A model generated the notes under the pieces. It made no database searches and was not told the origin of the DNA. It worked only from the letters and a program-made list of their open reading frames with translations. A stretch of DNA of 34,844 nucleotides from Chloroflexota bacterium. Its GTDB lineage: Bacteria; Chloroflexota; Limnocylindria; P2-11E. Location of the stretch: positions 1-34,844 of the forward strand of contig JAGWSB010000018.1 of the NCBI GenBank assembly GCA_028876375.1, in the 5' to 3' direction. A program made the position numbers and the translations under genes. Within the stretch, counting starts at the first letter, position 1, and every line of letters begins with the position of its first letter. This document shows positions 29,240 to 34,844 of the stretch, piece by piece.

Positions 29240-31270
29240 TCAGTGTGTCCGCGCGACGTCGCGCGACGAAGTGACCGTTCGTGTCTCCGCGACGGTGGGC
29301 CCAGGCCCGTTCCCGTTGTGCCCGCTCTGCAGATCCTTGTATCCCGCCGCCCGACGAGGATCGTACATGGGCAAAGGCCGCGATGCCTTGTGCTCCGCGA
29401 CGGTGAGGTCGAGGTGGATCTCGTCGTCGAGCGACTCCTCCGGGAGCTTGCGCCCGATCGACGGCGCGATGCCGCCGTAGCGGTTCATGGTGATGGCGTC
29501 GGTCGGGCAGCGGATGACGCACAGCGCGCAGCGGATGCAGGCGGTCTCGTCGAGGAGGAAGGCGACGCCCTGCGGCCACTGCTTGGCCTCGCTCACCGCC
29601 GGGATCGCGCCGTCGTCGACGACGTCGCCCATGTCCACGATGTGGATGACGTCCATGGGGCACACGTCGACGCAGCCGCCGCAGATGATGCAGAGCTCAC
29701 CGATGATCTCGATGTTGAAGTTGCACTTGAGGCAGCGGTCGCCCTCGGCCACCGCCTGCGCCGCGGTGTAGCCGCGGTTCGTCTCGAGGAAGAGGCCGCG
29801 CCGCTCGGACTTGGTGAGCTTGGGCATCTCCTGCCGGGGGATGCGGTCGTAGTCGGCCGACATGTTGTGGAAGACGCGCGCCAGCTCGCCCTCCATGGCG
29901 ATCACGCCGAGGTTGTCCGGCGTGCTCGAGCGCCGCAGCGTCACGACCTCGTGGTACTCGGGCACGTCCGCCGCGAACGCGTCGGCGTCGAGGAAGCGCG
30001 CCATCTGCTGCGCCGCCGCGCGGCCCTCGGCGACGGCCTCGATGATCGTCGTCGGGCCCGTCCGGTAGTCCCCGGCGATGAAGATCTTGCGCACCTTCGT
30101 CTGGAAGGTGTCGGGGTCGACGTCCAGGTCGCGCACGCGCTTCACGCGGAACTCGGGGATGTCGGAGAGGAACGTCGCGTCCGGCGACTGCCCGAGCGCG
30201 AGGAGGACCGTGTCGCAGGGGATCTCGAACTCCGAGCCCTCGATCGCCACCGGCGTGCGCCGGCCGGCGCGGTCGGGCTCGCCGAGCTTGTTGCGCACGA
30301 ACTTCACCCCGCGGACGTGGCCCTTCTCGTCGGTGAGGACCTCGACCGGGCTCGCCAGGTAGACGAAGCGGATGTCCTCGCGCTGCGTCTCGGTCAGCTC
30401 CTCCTCGTCGACGACCATCTCCTCGCGGCCGCGGCGGTACACCACCGTGACCTCCTCCGCGCCGAGGCGCCACGCCGTCGACGAGCAGTCCATCGCGGTG
30501 TAGCCGCCGCCCAGGGTGATGACGCGCTTGCCGACCTCGACCGGACGGCCGCGGTACGCGCGCTCGAGGAACACGATCCCGCCGATGACGCCGTCGGCGT
30601 CCTCGCCGGGGACGCCGATGTAGTTCGGGACGAAGCACCCGCCGCTCACGAGGACGGCGTCGAAGCGGTCGCGGAGCTCGGCGAGCGAGACGTCGCGCCC
30701 GACGTAGGTCGACAGGCGCAGCTCGACGTTGTCGTTGACGATGCCGCGGATGTCGCGGTCGATGACCTCGCGCGGCAGGCGGAACGGCGGGACGCCCGCG
30801 AGAGCGGTGCCGCCCGCCTGGTCGAGCGCGTCGTACACGGTGACGCCGAAGCCCAGCTTGGCGAGGTCGCTCGCGGCGGAGAGGCCCGCGCATCCCGCGC
30901 CGACGATCGCGACCCGCTTCGAAGGCGGGCCGAACACCGGCGGCGGCGGCTGCGTGTAGGCGCGTCCGTCCACCGTGAGGTTGGCGTGCGTCCACTCCGA
31001 GAGGAAGCGCTTCATGTAGCGGATCGAGAGCGGCTTGTCGACCTCTTTGCGCCGGCAGGCCGTCTCACAGGGCGCGGCGCAGACGGACCCGCACACCGAG
31101 GCGAAGGGATTGGGGTCGAGGGCGAGCTCCCAGGCCTTCTGGAACTCGCCGAAAGCCGCGAGGTTGAGATATCCGCGGCAATTCGTCTTGACCGGGCAGG
31201 CTTCCTGACACGGGATGTTGTCCTGATACCAGGACGGGCCCACCTCGACGACCTGGTAGAGCTCCTTCAT
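29240..31270 (-). CDS. GltD-like FAD/NAD(P) oxidoreductase with ferredoxin tail
   Basis: In this 676-residue protein the N-terminal part (about 15-95) has the eight-Cys double cubane pattern of the glutamate-synthase small subunit (IPCQEACPVKTNC, then CGSVCAAPCETACRR). The middle has FAD (VAIVGAGCAGLSAASDLAKLG) and NAD(P) (ITLGGGYTAMDCSSTAWRLGA) sites and a GDYRTGPTTIIEA FAD loop. The C-terminus adds two 4Fe-4S ferredoxin motifs, CIICGGCVDVCP and CIRCALCVIRCP, plus an extra CLKC. No glutamate synthase large subunit is near. As first gene of the b6f-like operon it may feed electrons from NAD(P)H or ferredoxin to the quinone pool or complex, or do the reverse. A good promoter precedes it. Confidence 0.88.
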   Translation of the reverse strand: MKELYQVVEVGPSWYQDNIPCQEACPVKTNCRGYLNLAAFGEFQKAWELALDPNPFASVCGSVCAAPCETACRRKEVDKPLSIRYMKRFLSEWTHANLTVDGRAYTQPPPPVFGPPSKRVAIVGAGCAGLSAASDLAKLGFGVTVYDALDQAGGTALAGVPPFRLPREVIDRDIRGIVNDNVELRLSTYVGRDVSLAELRDRFDAVLVSGGCFVPNYIGVPGEDADGVIGGIVFLERAYRGRPVEVGKRVITLGGGYTAMDCSSTAWRLGAEEVTVVYRRGREEMVVDEEELTETQREDIRFVYLASPVEVLTDEKGHVRGVKFVRNKLGEPDRAGRRTPVAIEGSEFEIPCDTVLLALGQSPDATFLSDIPEFRVKRVRDLDVDPDTFQTKVRKIFIAGDYRTGPTTIIEAVAEGRAAAQQMARFLDADAFAADVPEYHEVVTLRRSSTPDNLGVIAMEGELARVFHNMSADYDRIPRQEMPKLTKSERRGLFLETNRGYTAAQAVAEGDRCLKCNFNIEIIGELCIICGGCVDVCPMDVIHIVDMGDVVDDGAIPAVSEAKQWPQGVAFLLDETACIRCALCVIRCPTDAITMNRYGGIAPSIGRKLPEESLDDEIHLDLTVAEHKASRPLPMYDPRRAAGYKDLQSGHNGNGPGPTVAETRTVTSSRDVARTH

Positions 31271-31282
31271 GCCGCGCTGGTC

Positions 31283-31310
31283 ATGCTACTGACGTGTAGT
31301 ACAACGTCAA
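31283..31310 (-). promoter_or_regulatory. sigma70-type promoter of the b6f-like operon
   Basis: On the minus strand TTGACG (31310-31305), a 16-base spacer and TAGCAT (31288-31283) precede the ATG by 12 bases. The expected leader is about five bases and no ribosome site is seen. A dyad occupies the spacer between the two hexamers. Confidence 0.65.
31290..31309. promoter_or_regulatory. Nested dyad TGACGT-N8-ACGTCA with inner TGTA-G-TACA
   Basis: TGACGT (31290-31295) and ACGTCA (31304-31309) are perfect inverted repeats. Between them, overlapping one base of the left arm, lies the palindrome TGTAGTACA (31295-31303). The whole sits between the -35 and -10 of the b6f-like operon and upstream of the divergent DUF402 gene. 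It is a strong candidate for a repressor operator. Confidence 0.55.
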
Positions 31311-31314
31311 ACCT

Positions 31315-31803
31315 ATGTCAGAGAAGCCGATGGTCGAGCGAAAACGCCGTCTCGACGGCTCCGCGGTCACCTTCGAGTGCGCCCGGTCGCTCGTCGTTCC
31401 GGGGAGCCGCGCGGTGCTGCGCTACGTGATCGAGCAGGAGCGCGCGCTGGAGGGAGCCACGCTCGTCCTGCCGGCAGGGACGCTCACGGTCGCCCACTAC
31501 TGGGTGGACCGCCCGTACAACGTCTATCACTGGCTCGATCGCGGTCGCACGCTCGCCTACTACTGCAGCATCGCGCGCGACACGACGATCGCGGAGGACG
31601 AGGTCGCCTACACCGACCTCGTCGTCGACGTCCTTCTCGACCCCGCGGGCGCGGCGACGGTGCTGGACGAGGAGGAGCTGCCGCCCGACCTCGTCCCCAG
31701 CGACCGCGCCACGATCGCGCGCGCCCTCGACCAGCTCATGAGCCGGCCGAGCCGGCTGGTGGCCGAGATAGAGAGCGAGACCGGCCGCTTCGCGCGCGGT
31801 TGA
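31315..31803 (+). CDS. DUF402 domain protein
   Basis: The 162-residue protein has the DUF402 signature: a beta start with VVPGSRAVLRYVIE, then YNVYHWLDRGRTLAYYCSIA, then YTDLVVDVLLDPAG (family form: D-L-x-x-D with metal-binding Asp), then LDEEELPPD. The family includes nucleoside tri-/diphosphatases and the FAU-1 ribonuclease domain, so a phosphate-cleaving role on nucleotides or RNA is plausible. The Asp/Glu positions needed are present. It is divergent from the b6f-like operon with only 44 bases between start codons. No Shine-Dalgarno is visible, so a short leader is likely. Confidence 0.82.
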   Translation: MSEKPMVERKRRLDGSAVTFECARSLVVPGSRAVLRYVIEQERALEGATLVLPAGTLTVAHYWVDRPYNVYHWLDRGRTLAYYCSIARDTTIAEDEVAYTDLVVDVLLDPAGAATVLDEEELPPDLVPSDRATIARALDQLMSRPSRLVAEIESETGRFARG

Positions 31804-31880
31804 GCACCGAGCCGGTCGCGGGCGAGCTCGCCCTCACGAACGGAGCGGTCGACCTCGGCGCGCCACTGTTCCCACATCAT
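31608..31880 (-). CDS. Doubtful small ORF antisense to DUF402 3' end
   Basis: A perfect AAGGAGG (31895-31889) lies eight bases before tandem ATGs (31880, 31877). The frame begins MMWEQWRAEVDRSVREGELA, a plausible amphipathic helix, but then runs 196 bases antisense through the DUF402 gene, where it becomes low-complexity Ser/Arg. It would be 90 residues. Only the first third looks protein-like. It may be real, a remnant of a small gene, or chance. Confidence 0.25.
   Translation of the reverse strand: MMWEQWRAEVDRSVREGELARDRLGAQPRAKRPVSLSISATSRLGRLMSWSRARAIVARSLGTRSGGSSSSSSTVAAPAGSRRTSTTRSV
31820..31833. terminator. 14-bp palindrome after DUF402 gene
   Basis: GGGCGAGCTCGCCC is a perfect palindrome 17 bases after the DUF402 stop. 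It could fold as a 5-bp hairpin with an AGCT loop. There is no T-tract. The rest of the 195-base convergent spacer shows only the doubtful small ORF start. Confidence 0.3.
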
Positions 31881-31998
31881 GCCGCTCGCCTCCTTCGTCC
31901 CGTCGTTGGCGGGCAGCATGGGCGCGGCGGGCGGCCGGGCGTGAGGACCCGCGATGCAGTGCGACCGCGAGGTGGCGAACGCTCCGAACGCAGCGCGG

Positions 31999-33087
31999 CT
32001 AACGGTCGTCGATGGTCGGGCTCGTCGATCCCCCGAGCGCCCGGGCGACGGCGTCGCCGACCTCGCCCGTCGTCGCGCGGCCGCCGAGGTCCGCGGCGCG
32101 CGGGCCCTCGCGCGCGACGCGCTCGAGCGCGCGCATGACGAGAGCGGCGGCGGCGGGCTCGCCGAGGTGCTCGAGCATGAGCGCGGTCGCCCACACCGTG
32201 GCCAGCGGGTCCGCGATGCCCTTGCCCGCGATGTCCGGCGCCGACCCGTGGACGGGCTCGAACAGCGACGGGTTGCGCCGGGTCGGGTCGAGGTTCGCGG
32301 AGGCCGCGAGGCCGAGCGATCCCTGCAGCGCGCCGCCGATGTCGGTGAGGATGTCGCCGTAGAGGTTGCTCGCGACGACGACGTCGAGGGACTGCGGGTG
32401 CGTGATCATGCGCGCGGCCATGGCGTCGACGAGGTAGCTGGTGAGCTGCACGTCGGGGAAGTCCGTCGCCACCTCGGCCACCACCTCGTCCCACAGCACC
32501 GCCGTGTACTGGATCGCGTTCGACTTGGTGACCGACGCGACCTTCTTCCTCCGCTCGCGCGCGCGCTCGAAGGCGTAGCGCGCGATCCGCTCCACGCCGC
32601 GCCGCGAGTAGACGGCGGTCTGCATCGCGACCTCGTCCGCCGTCCCCTTCCGGTAGCGACCGCCGACCCCGGCGTACTCGCCCTCGGTGTTCTCGCGGAC
32701 GAAGAGCATGTCGACGCTCTCGGGAGTGCCCGCGCGCAGCGGCGACGGGATCCCCTCGAGGACGCGGACGGGACGCAGGTTGACGTACAGGTCGAAGCCC
32801 TGGCGGATCGGGATCAGGAGGCCCCACAGGCTGACGTGGTCGGGCACGCCCGGGAAGCCGACCGCGCCGAGGAAGATCGCGTCGTGCTGCGCGAGGATCC
32901 GCAGACCCGAGCTGGGCATCATCGATCCCTCGCGCGCGTAGCGCTCGCACGACCAATCGAGGTCGGTCGTCGCGAGCGTCGACGTCCCCGTCACCTCGAG
33001 CGCGCGCCGCGCGGCCGCGATCCCGGCGGCTATGACCTCCGTGCCGATGCCGTCGCCGGCGATCACGGCGATGCGATGCGTCGTCAC
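31999..33087 (-). CDS. D-malate/tartrate dehydrogenase family enzyme
   Basis: The 362-residue protein is a beta-decarboxylating dehydrogenase like IDH, but of the D-malate/tartrate (TtuC/DmlA) branch. IAVIAGDGIGTEVI opens it; the substrate loop is SLWGLLIPIRQGFDLYVNLR rather than the Ser-Val-Asn type; VRENTEGEYAG, TKSNAIQYTAVLWDEV (catalytic Lys) and NLYGDILTDIGGAL (metal Asp) follow; PVHGSAPDIAGKGIADPLA is an NAD-type cofactor loop with Asp. It would convert D-malate, tartrate or a related 2-hydroxyacid to the keto acid with CO2 release. 3-Isopropylmalate is less likely. The GTG start lies eight bases after a TAGCGT box. Confidence 0.83.
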   Translation of the reverse strand: MTTHRIAVIAGDGIGTEVIAAGIAAARRALEVTGTSTLATTDLDWSCERYAREGSMMPSSGLRILAQHDAIFLGAVGFPGVPDHVSLWGLLIPIRQGFDLYVNLRPVRVLEGIPSPLRAGTPESVDMLFVRENTEGEYAGVGGRYRKGTADEVAMQTAVYSRRGVERIARYAFERARERRKKVASVTKSNAIQYTAVLWDEVVAEVATDFPDVQLTSYLVDAMAARMITHPQSLDVVVASNLYGDILTDIGGALQGSLGLAASANLDPTRRNPSLFEPVHGSAPDIAGKGIADPLATVWATALMLEHLGEPAAAALVMRALERVAREGPRAADLGGRATTGEVGDAVARALGGSTSPTIDDR

Positions 33088-33095
33088 GCCGCGTG

Positions 33096-33101
33096 ACGCT
33101 A
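33096..33101 (-). promoter_or_regulatory. -10-like TAGCGT, eight bases before a GTG
   Basis: TAGCGT (minus strand, 33101-33096) ends eight bases before the GTG at 33087. No Shine-Dalgarno and no clear -35 are present. It is consistent with a leaderless transcript of the D-malate/tartrate dehydrogenase gene. Confidence 0.45.
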
Positions 33102-33179
33102 GACCTTCCCGTGGTGCCGCGCCGTGGATCGTGTCACCGGACGTCGATCGCCGCGCCGACGACGAGCGGGCCGCGGTGC

Positions 33180-33185
33180 TATGGT
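33180..33185 (+). promoter_or_regulatory. -10-like TATGGT upstream of sucC
   Basis: TATGGT ends 11 bases before the sucC GTG, which predicts a leader of about five bases with no room for a ribosome site. No clear -35 is seen in the 109-base spacer. Confidence 0.45.
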
Positions 33186-33196
33186 CGGCGCCGCCG

Positions 33197-34369
33197 GTGA
33201 AGCTGCACGAATACCAGGCGAAGCTCGTTCTCTCGCGCGCCGGCATCCCCGTTCCACCCGGAAAGCTCGCGCTCACGCCCGACGAGGCGGCGTCCGCCGC
33301 CGGCGAGCTCGCCGCCGCGGTCGCCGTCAAAGCGCAGGTGCACGTCGGAGGCCGCGGCAAGGCCGGCGGCATCAAGCTCGCGCGGACGCCGGACGAGGCG
33401 CGCGAGGCCGCGCGCTCGATCCTCGGCATGGACATCAAGGGCCTGAAGGTCGAGAAGGTCTACGTCGAGCGCGCGGCGAAGGTGCGCAGCGAGCTGTACC
33501 TGGGCGTGACGATGGACCGCGACCGGCGCCGCCCCGTCGTCATGCTCTCGACCGTCGGCGGGATGGAGATCGAGCAGGTCGCGGCCGAGCAGCCGGAGAA
33601 GATCGCGCGCGGATGGCCCGATCCGCGTCTCGGCCTCCTCGCGTTCGAGGCGCGGCGTCTCGGCTTCGAGGCGGGCGTGCCGACGGCGCAGGTGGCGGCG
33701 GTGGCCGCGCTCGCGCAGGCGCTCTACGGCGTCTTCCGCGCGACGGACGCGATGCTCCTCGAGATCAACCCCCTCTTCATCCAGGAGGACGGCTCCGTCG
33801 TCGCGGGCGACGCGAAGCTGGACGTCGACGACAACGCGCTCTTCCGGCAGACCGAGCTCTCGGGCTGGAAGGAAGTGACCGCCGACGAGGCCCTCGAGGA
33901 GCGCGCGCGGCAGCTCGGCTTCAGCTACGTCCAGCTCGACGGCGACGTCGGGATCATCGGCAACGGCGCCGGTCTCGTCATGAGCACGCTCGATGCCGTC
34001 CGCCTCGCGGGCGGCAAGGCCGCGAACTTCCTCGACGTCGGCGGCGGCGCCAAGGAGGCGGTGGTCAAGGCCGCGCTCGAGATCGTCCTGTCGAACGCGC
34101 GGGTGCGCAGCGTCCTCATCAACATCTTCGGCGGGATCACGCGCGGCGACGAGGTCGCGCGCGGGATCATCGCCGTCATGAAGGAGCGCCCGCCGCGCGT
34201 GCCGCTCGTCATCCGCCTCTCGGGGACGGAAGCCGAGGCGGGACGCGCGGTCCTCGAGGGTGCGCCGCTCGTCTCGCGCGACACGATGGACGACGCCGCG
34301 GCGGAGGCGGTGCGCCTCGCGCGCGAGAGCCGCGCCGGGACCGGCGAGGCGGTGGCGAAGAAGAAGTGA
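33197..34369 (+). CDS. sucC: Succinyl-CoA synthetase beta subunit
   Basis: The 390-residue protein opens [19 protein letters not shown] with its ATP-grasp domain. [19 protein letters not shown] carries the nucleotide Lys, [20 protein letters not shown] the Mg Glu/Asp, and [35 protein letters not shown] and [10 protein letters not shown] the CoA-ligase half. It makes ATP or GTP from succinyl-CoA in the TCA cycle. The GTG start in the KLHEYQ frame is conserved in the family. Its TGA overlaps the sucD GTG. Its own TATGGT box lies divergent from the D-malate/tartrate dehydrogenase promoter. Confidence 0.95.
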   Translation: MKLHEYQAKLVLSRAGIPVPPGKLALTPDEAASAAGELAAAVAVKAQVHVGGRGKAGGIKLARTPDEAREAARSILGMDIKGLKVEKVYVERAAKVRSELYLGVTMDRDRRRPVVMLSTVGGMEIEQVAAEQPEKIARGWPDPRLGLLAFEARRLGFEAGVPTAQVAAVAALAQALYGVFRATDAMLLEINPLFIQEDGSVVAGDAKLDVDDNALFRQTELSGWKEVTADEALEERARQLGFSYVQLDGDVGIIGNGAGLVMSTLDAVRLAGGKAANFLDVGGGAKEAVVKAALEIVLSNARVRSVLINIFGGITRGDEVARGIIAVMKERPPRVPLVIRLSGTEAEAGRAVLEGAPLVSRDTMDDAAAEAVRLARESRAGTGEAVAKKK

Positions 34370-34844
34370 GCGTCCTGCTCGGCCGCGACACGAAGGTCGT
34401 CATCCAGGGCCTCGGCCGCGAGGGCCGCTTCCACGCGGCGCGCATGAAGGAGTACGGCACCCAGGTCGTCGGCGGCACGAGCCCGGGATCCGGCGGGACG
34501 GAGCGCGACGGCATCCCGATGTTCGACACGCTCGCGGCCGCCGTCGACGCGACGGGCGCGAACGCGTCGCTCATCTTCGTCCCCGCGAGCGGGGCCGCCG
34601 ACGCGATCCTCGAGGCGATCGACGCGGAGCTCGGCCTCGTCGTCTGCATCACCGAGGGCATCCCCGTGCACGACATGCTCACCGTCGCGGCCGTCCTCGC
34701 CGAGGCGCCCGCGACGACGCTCATCGGCCCCAACTGCCCCGGCGCCATCAGCCCGGGCGCGTGCAAGATGGGGATCATGCCCGCCGAGAACTTCTCGGAG
34801 GGCGCGATCGGCTTCGTCTCGCGCAGCGGGACGCTCACGTACGA
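34366..34844 (+). CDS. sucD: Succinyl-CoA synthetase alpha subunit, partial (right edge)
   Basis: The visible 159 codons start [21 protein letters not shown] with the CoA-binding Rossmann fold. They continue through [31 protein letters not shown] and [12 protein letters not shown], and end in [10 protein letters not shown], all SucD landmarks. The catalytic phospho-His lies beyond the window. The GTG overlaps the sucC stop by GTGA. The order sucC-sucD is the usual one. Confidence 0.95.
   Translation, partial: MSVLLGRDTKVVIQGLGREGRFHAARMKEYGTQVVGGTSPGSGGTERDGIPMFDTLAAAVDATGANASLIFVPASGAADAILEAIDAELGLVVCITEGIPVHDMLTVAAVLAEAPATTLIGPNCPGAISPGACKMGIMPAENFSEGAIGFVSRSGTLTY

Noticed and set aside
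28535-31429. A 964-codon open frame on the plus strand, antisense to the cytochrome b and GltD-like genes
   Set aside because: Its composition is that of a GC-rich shadow (Arg, Ala, Val, Asp and Glu in low-order repeats). The minus strand holds clear cofactor motifs over the same bases.
33087-33438. N-terminal extension of the D-malate/tartrate dehydrogenase frame to 33438
   Set aside because: The added residues are Ser/Ala/Arg-rich and antisense to sucC. The conserved IAVIAGDGIG start is at GTG 33087.
1-34844. Searched by eye for tRNA, rRNA, CRISPR repeats, transposase genes and attachment sites
   Set aside because: No tRNA-like cloverleaf with a GTTCGA-type T-loop, no regularly spaced direct repeats and no transposase or integrase motifs were seen. 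Absence by eye is not proof.

Overview
This window is bacterial chromosome of very high GC content (about 70% by eye) with densely packed genes, many GTG starts and frequent ATGA/GTGA/TGATG overlaps. It holds no rRNA, tRNA, CRISPR array or insertion sequence that I could see. The gene types fit a free-living respiring bacterium with a branched, mainly aerobic energy metabolism: an actinobacterial-type Sdh1 succinate dehydrogenase, a b6f-like split cytochrome b, and sulfur-carrier proteins. A Chloroflexota-like lineage (for example Limnocylindria), Dormibacterota or a deep actinobacterial relative would all fit. That placement is inference; no marker gene here settles it. No gap between genes exceeds 300 bases.

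Layout: 1-1631 (minus) is a cell-envelope group: a DUF2334 deacetylase, a shortened glycosyltransferase and a YkoP-like protein that runs off the left edge. 1698-2644 (plus) has a small membrane protein and a HEXXH metallopeptidase-like protein. 2725-5463 (minus) is an envelope redox group: a secreted coiled-coil protein, a Pro-rich anchored protein, an ApbE flavin transferase, a ferric-reductase-like haem membrane protein and a small membrane protein. 5539-9337 has a C39-peptidase lipoprotein, a PAS-like protein, a MerR-type regulator and an M20 amidohydrolase. 9505-12023 (plus) is an isocitrate dehydrogenase, Rid-family and malate dehydrogenase operon closed by a 12-bp UUCG hairpin.

12066-15902 is a divergent sulfur-handling island. 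On the minus strand are DsrE-like, TusA, an SQR-like flavoprotein, TusA and DsrE2-like genes. On the plus strand are an ArsR repressor, a TusA-like protein without the CPxP motif, and an OsmC-like protein. 15925-19364 (minus) holds a large GAF/HD-GYP/GGDEF protein, whose HD-GYP domain has lost metal ligands, and an AlkZ-related-looking protein. 19428-23004 (minus) is the sdhCAB operon with a tiny two-helix membrane protein at its end. It is divergent from a LysR regulator whose operator-like dyad overlaps its own start codon.

23995-31270 (minus) is a long respiratory operon: a GltD-like flavin/iron-sulfur oxidoreductase, cytochrome b6, cytochrome b C-terminal subunit, Rieske protein, a membrane-anchored dihaem cytochrome c, a 36-residue one-helix protein, a four-helix membrane protein and a membrane adenylate/guanylate cyclase. 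The divergent side has a DUF402 protein, then a D-malate/tartrate dehydrogenase family enzyme (minus), then sucC and a partial sucD (plus). Together IDH, SucCD, SDH and MDH give four TCA-cycle steps next to the quinol-oxidising complex that uses their electrons.

The most noteworthy observations are: the sulfur island with a motif-less TusA paralogue; the GltD-like head of a b6f-like operon with an elaborate dyad inside its promoter; two overlooked mini membrane proteins in respiratory operons; a Cys/His-rich SdhC that may hold a membrane Rieske cluster; a degenerate HD-GYP domain fused to an intact GGDEF domain; and a recurrent TAnnnT-N6-9-start-codon layout that suggests leaderless transcription.
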